Shown: positions 60,723-64,000 of the stretch, one piece after another | Position numbering within the stretch: the first letter of the stretch is position 1 | Layout: each line of letters starts with the position of its first letter | NCBI RefSeq assembly: GCF_026625825.1 | Contig: NZ_CP113065.1 | Location: 2,914,001 to 2,978,000, forward strand | DNA: 64,000 nucleotides | Source: Pseudoxanthomonas sp. SL93 | Lineage (GTDB): Bacteria > Pseudomonadota > Gammaproteobacteria > Xanthomonadales > Xanthomonadaceae | Reading direction: 5' to 3' | Translations under genes and position numbers: made by a program | The notes under the pieces: model-generated | What the model saw: only the letters and a program-made list of their open reading frames with translations | What the model was told of the DNA's origin: nothing | The model's database searches: none

Positions 60723-63700
60723 ATGCCCGCCGACTTCACGTCCGACTTCCGCCTGTACCCGTCCAACGCCCTGGAGCTGCTGGCCGCGCTGCTGGCGGAC
60801 GAACTGCGCCGGCCGGTGCCGGGCCAGGGCCTGCTGGCGCCGGACACCGTGCTCATTCCGCAGGTGGCCATGCGCCGCTGGCTGCAGGCCACGCTGGCGG
60901 CCCGCTACGGCATCGCCGCCAACCTGGAATTCCTCACCCCCGGCGAATTCGTCGCGCGCGCCTTGGACGCCAACCTGGGCAAGGCACCGGACGACCTGGA
61001 CATGGCGGCGCTGCAGTGGCGCCTGTATGGCGAGCTGGGCCAGCCGGTGGTACGCGCGCATCCGGCGTTGGCGGCCATCGATGCCTGGCTGGACGATGGC
61101 GATCCCCTCAAGCCCTGGACGCTGGCGGGCGAACTGGCGGGCGTGTTCGAGAAGTACCAGGCCTGGCGTCGCGACTGGCTGTTGCGCTGGGAAGCCGGCG
61201 CGGACCCCGACGATCCGCAGGCCCGCCTGTGGCGCGCCGTCGCCGCCGGACGGCAGTACCGCGCGCGCCGCATCCACGATTACCTGACGCGCTTCGGCCG
61301 CGCCGACGGCCCCCTGCCGCAGGGCCTGCCCGGGCGGCTGCTGGTCTTCGCCACCCTCAACGTGTCGCCGGACGTGCTGCGCGTGCTGGCCACGCAGGCC
61401 CGCGTGGGCACGCTGCATTTCTATCTGCCCACGCCCGCACGCGGGTACTGGGGCGACCTGCAGACCCTGCGCGAACGCCGTGGCACTGGCGACAGCGACC
61501 TGTTCGCCGACGAGGTGCAGGAAAACCCGCTCCTGCAGGCTTGGGGCACGGCCGGCCGCGACTTCATGGCATTGCTCGGCGATTACGAAGTGGTGCACCC
61601 GCGCGCCGAGATCGACGTGTATGCCGATCCGCTGCCGGAGCAAGGTCCGGCCACGTTGCTGCGCCAGCTGCAGTCCGACCTGTTCCATCGCCGTGCGCCG
61701 GCAGTGCCACCGCCACGCGCGACCCTCGACCTGGCCGACCCCAGCCTGCAGGTGCATGCCTGCCACACACGCCTGCGCGAACTGCAGGTGCTGCACGACC
61801 AGCTGCGCGCGCTGCTGGACGACCCCCGCTTCGATCCTCCGCTGCAGCCGCGCGAGATCGCGGTGCTGGCGCCGGACATCGATCCGTACGTTCCCTACCT
61901 GGACACCGTGTTCGGCGGCGCCGGCCACGACGATGCGCTGCCGTGGGCGCTGGCCGACACCAGCCCGCTGGCCAGCGAACCGCTGGCGGAGGTGTTCCTG
62001 CGGCTGCTCGACCTGCCGGTCTCGCGATTCGGCCTGGACGAGATCCTCGATCTGCTGGCCAGCGCGCCCATCGCCGAGGTATCCGGGCTGGACGCCGACG
62101 CCATCACCCGCCTGCATGGCTGGCTGCGCGCGGCGGGCGCGCGCTGGGCCCTGGATGCCGCGCACCGCGCTGCCTCGGACGCACCGGACGACGACGCCTA
62201 CACCTGGCAGTTCGCGCTGGACCGCCTGTTGCTGGGCCATGCCAGCGGCAGCGACGACGACATCGCCGGCGTTGCCCCCTGGCCCGAACTGGAAGGCGGC
62301 GCGCTGGATGCGCTCGACATGCTGGTGCGCCTGCTGCGCGAACTCGCCCGTCAGCGTCGTGCGCTCGGAGACGCGCAGACGCCTGCGCAGTGGCGCGAAC
62401 GCCTGCTGCACCTGCTCGATGCCCTGTTGCCGGAACGCCCCGCCGCGCCGCGCGCGCAGCGTGCCCTCGACCGCCTGCGCACCCTGGTCGACCGGTTCGC
62501 CCGTGATGCGGAAGCGGCAGGCTTCACCGGCACCGTGCCTGCCGAGGTCGTGCGTGCGCATTTCGCCGATCTGCTGTCGCAGGCCGACACGCGCGCGCCG
62601 TTGCTCACCGGCGGCATCAGCATCGGCCGCATGGTGCCCATGCGCCTGCTGCCGTTCCGCGTGATCTGCCTGTTGGGCATGAACGACGGTGACTTCCCCC
62701 GGCGCGATCCCGCCGCCGGCCTCAACCGGCTCACCGCCGAACTCGGCACCGACCGCCGCCGGCCCGGCGACCGCTCCACCCGCGAGGACGACCGCTTCCT
62801 GTTCCTGCAGCTGTTCGCCGCGGCGCAGGACGTGTTCTACCTGAGCTACCTCGGCGCCGATCCGCGCGACGGCAGCGCGCGCGAGCCCTCCGTGCTGGTC
62901 AGCGAGCTGCTGGACGTGGCCGCGCAGTACCACGCTGATGCGGGCGCAAGGGACGCGCTCATCGTCCGCCACACACTGCAGCCGTTCGCGCCCGCGGCGT
63001 TCGGCGATGCCGACGAACCGCGCCGCTTCAGTTACCGCGCCGCATGGCGTCCGGCCGCCGACCGGCTGGGCGGTGTACGCCGTGCGCTGCCGCCGTGGCT
63101 GGCGGCGCCGCTGCCGGCCGCTGACGAATCCGAACCCGACGTGTCACTGGATACGCTGCGCCGCTTCTTCACCGATCCGCACGGCCGCTTCCTGAGCCAG
63201 CGGCTGGGTCTGCGCCTGCCGGAACCGGTCGAACAGACCGAGGATGTCGAACCGCTGGTGCTGCCCGGGCGCGGCCTTGAACGCATGCAGCTGCAGCAGG
63301 CGGTGGTGGAAGCGCTCGATGGCGGGCACGAGGCCGGCCTGCGGCAACGCCTGCGCGCACGCGCGCTGCTGCCGTCCGGTGCGCTGGGCGAACGCCAGTT
63401 CGAGGCGCTGCTTGCACAGGCGCGTCCGTTCGCGCAGGCACGCCGCGACTGGCTGGCGGGCGAAGCCACGATGTCCGACCGCTTCCAGGTGGACATCGAC
63501 GGCCAGCAGCTGCACGGTCGCGTCGCCGACTTGCACCCGCGCGGCCTGGTGCGGTTGCGCGCCGATGCCGTCAACGGCAATGCCGCCCTGCGCTGGGGCC
63601 TGGACTGGCTGCTCGCCAACGCCGCCGGCGCGGGCGTTCCACTGGTGCAGTTCCATGACGGTGGGGACGGGCCGGGCCCCCATGTGATCGACGCGCTGGA

Positions 63701-64000
63701 CCCAGCGCAGGCACGCGACGCGCTGCGCCAGCTGCTTGTGTTGTATGCCGACGGGCAACGCGAACCGCTGCCGTTCGCGCCCTATACCGGCTGGGACATC
63801 TGGAACGCGGAGCCCGGAAAGCGCCGCGCCGCCGGCTGGAAACGCTGGCATGGCGACGGCAACGGCGGCTGGGCCGAAGGCGATAGTGAAGCGATCCGCC
63901 TGGCGTGGCGCGGTCGCGATCCGTTCGCCAGCGACGTTGACTACGCCGCACTCGAGCACACCAGCCTGCACATCTACGATCTGGTGCGCCACGGCCGGCT
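60723..64000 (+). CDS. recC: Exodeoxyribonuclease V gamma subunit RecC, 3' end beyond the window
   Basis: 1092 codons are present; RecC is usually about 1100-1150 aa, so only a short tail is missing. RecC is the Chi-recognising scaffold of RecBCD, which processes double-strand breaks for RecA. The start MPADFTSDFRLYPSNALELLAALLAD and blocks VLIPQVAMRRWLQATLAARYGIAANLEF, GISIGRMVPMRLLPFRVICLLGMNDGDFPR and DRSTREDDRFLFLQLFAAAQDVFYLSY are typical of the inactivated-helicase fold. recB and recD presumably follow beyond the edge. Confidence 0.95.
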   Translation, partial: MPADFTSDFRLYPSNALELLAALLADELRRPVPGQGLLAPDTVLIPQVAMRRWLQATLAARYGIAANLEFLTPGEFVARALDANLGKAPDDLDMAALQWRLYGELGQPVVRAHPALAAIDAWLDDGDPLKPWTLAGELAGVFEKYQAWRRDWLLRWEAGADPDDPQARLWRAVAAGRQYRARRIHDYLTRFGRADGPLPQGLPGRLLVFATLNVSPDVLRVLATQARVGTLHFYLPTPARGYWGDLQTLRERRGTGDSDLFADEVQENPLLQAWGTAGRDFMALLGDYEVVHPRAEIDVYADPLPEQGPATLLRQLQSDLFHRRAPAVPPPRATLDLADPSLQVHACHTRLRELQVLHDQLRALLDDPRFDPPLQPREIAVLAPDIDPYVPYLDTVFGGAGHDDALPWALADTSPLASEPLAEVFLRLLDLPVSRFGLDEILDLLASAPIAEVSGLDADAITRLHGWLRAAGARWALDAAHRAASDAPDDDAYTWQFALDRLLLGHASGSDDDIAGVAPWPELEGGALDALDMLVRLLRELARQRRALGDAQTPAQWRERLLHLLDALLPERPAAPRAQRALDRLRTLVDRFARDAEAAGFTGTVPAEVVRAHFADLLSQADTRAPLLTGGISIGRMVPMRLLPFRVICLLGMNDGDFPRRDPAAGLNRLTAELGTDRRRPGDRSTREDDRFLFLQLFAAAQDVFYLSYLGADPRDGSAREPSVLVSELLDVAAQYHADAGARDALIVRHTLQPFAPAAFGDADEPRRFSYRAAWRPAADRLGGVRRALPPWLAAPLPAADESEPDVSLDTLRRFFTDPHGRFLSQRLGLRLPEPVEQTEDVEPLVLPGRGLERMQLQQAVVEALDGGHEAGLRQRLRARALLPSGALGERQFEALLAQARPFAQARRDWLAGEATMSDRFQVDIDGQQLHGRVADLHPRGLVRLRADAVNGNAALRWGLDWLLANAAGAGVPLVQFHDGGDGPGPHVIDALDPAQARDALRQLLVLYADGQREPLPFAPYTGWDIWNAEPGKRRAAGWKRWHGDGNGGWAEGDSEAIRLAWRGRDPFASDVDYAALEHTSLHIYDLVRHGR

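Overview
The window is a roughly 64 kb, GC-rich (by eye mid to high 60s %) chromosomal segment spanning the replication origin of a gamma-proteobacterium of the family Xanthomonadaceae (Xanthomonas/Pseudoxanthomonas/Lysobacter-like). The reasons are the order mnmE-yidC-rnpA-rpmH | dnaA-dnaN-recF-gyrB, DnaA, FabV and fructose-bisphosphatase sequences of Xanthomonas type, a tonB-exbB-exbD-exbD cluster beside pdxJ, and short GTAGGAGCGACG-type extragenic palindromes. Genus assignment is an inference; no 16S gene is present. I saw no tRNA, rRNA, CRISPR array, insertion sequence, integrase or prophage.

Layout. 1-12 kb: origin region. A TonB-like lipoprotein gene (cut by the left edge), mnmE, yidC, rnpA and rpmH run leftward; dnaA, dnaN, recF and gyrB run rightward. 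DnaA boxes lie before dnaA, and an AT-rich segment with more boxes lies between dnaA and dnaN. Three parS palindromes sit around and inside recF. 12-19 kb: a CPBP intramembrane protease, an M48 lipoprotein peptidase, a TPR protein, then tonB-exbB-exbD1-exbD2, a terminator and a third exbD, converging on pdxJ. 19-27 kb: phospholipase D-type cardiolipin synthase, a PA0069-like radical SAM protein, a 2OG-Fe(II) oxygenase, fbp, a MgtC/DUF4010 membrane protein and a LuxR-type two-component pair.

27-36 kb: a long leftward run: phhA, azurin, a PqqU/YncD-like TonB receptor, acnD, an SRPBCC gene, a low-GC 2'-5' RNA-ligase-like gene and prpF. AcnD and PrpF form the Fe-S route of the 2-methylcitrate cycle, but prpB and prpC are not here. 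A divergent Lrp/AsnC regulator faces phhA. 36-44 kb: GFA, a quinol-monooxygenase-like gene, an HD phosphohydrolase, a patatin lipoprotein, an AraC regulator, and a four-gene bufferin operon (BufA2 precursor, BufB/DUF692, BufC/DUF2063, DoxX) predicted to make a periplasmic copper-binding modified peptide. 44-56 kb: an orphan TonB receptor, a rhomboid protease, terC under a yybP-ykoY (Mn2+) riboswitch, an RlmI-like methyltransferase, a DUF1080 lipoprotein, fabV, an APC permease, a Sufu-domain protein and rmuC. 56-64 kb: the complete mla lipid-asymmetry operon (mlaFEDCBA) and recC, cut by the right edge.

Recurring themes are outer-membrane physiology and energised transport (TonB/ExbB/ExbD, two receptors, Mla, YidC) and copper or metal handling (azurin, bufferin, Mn riboswitch). 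Four inverted pairs of one REP family mark gene ends, three of them between convergent genes.
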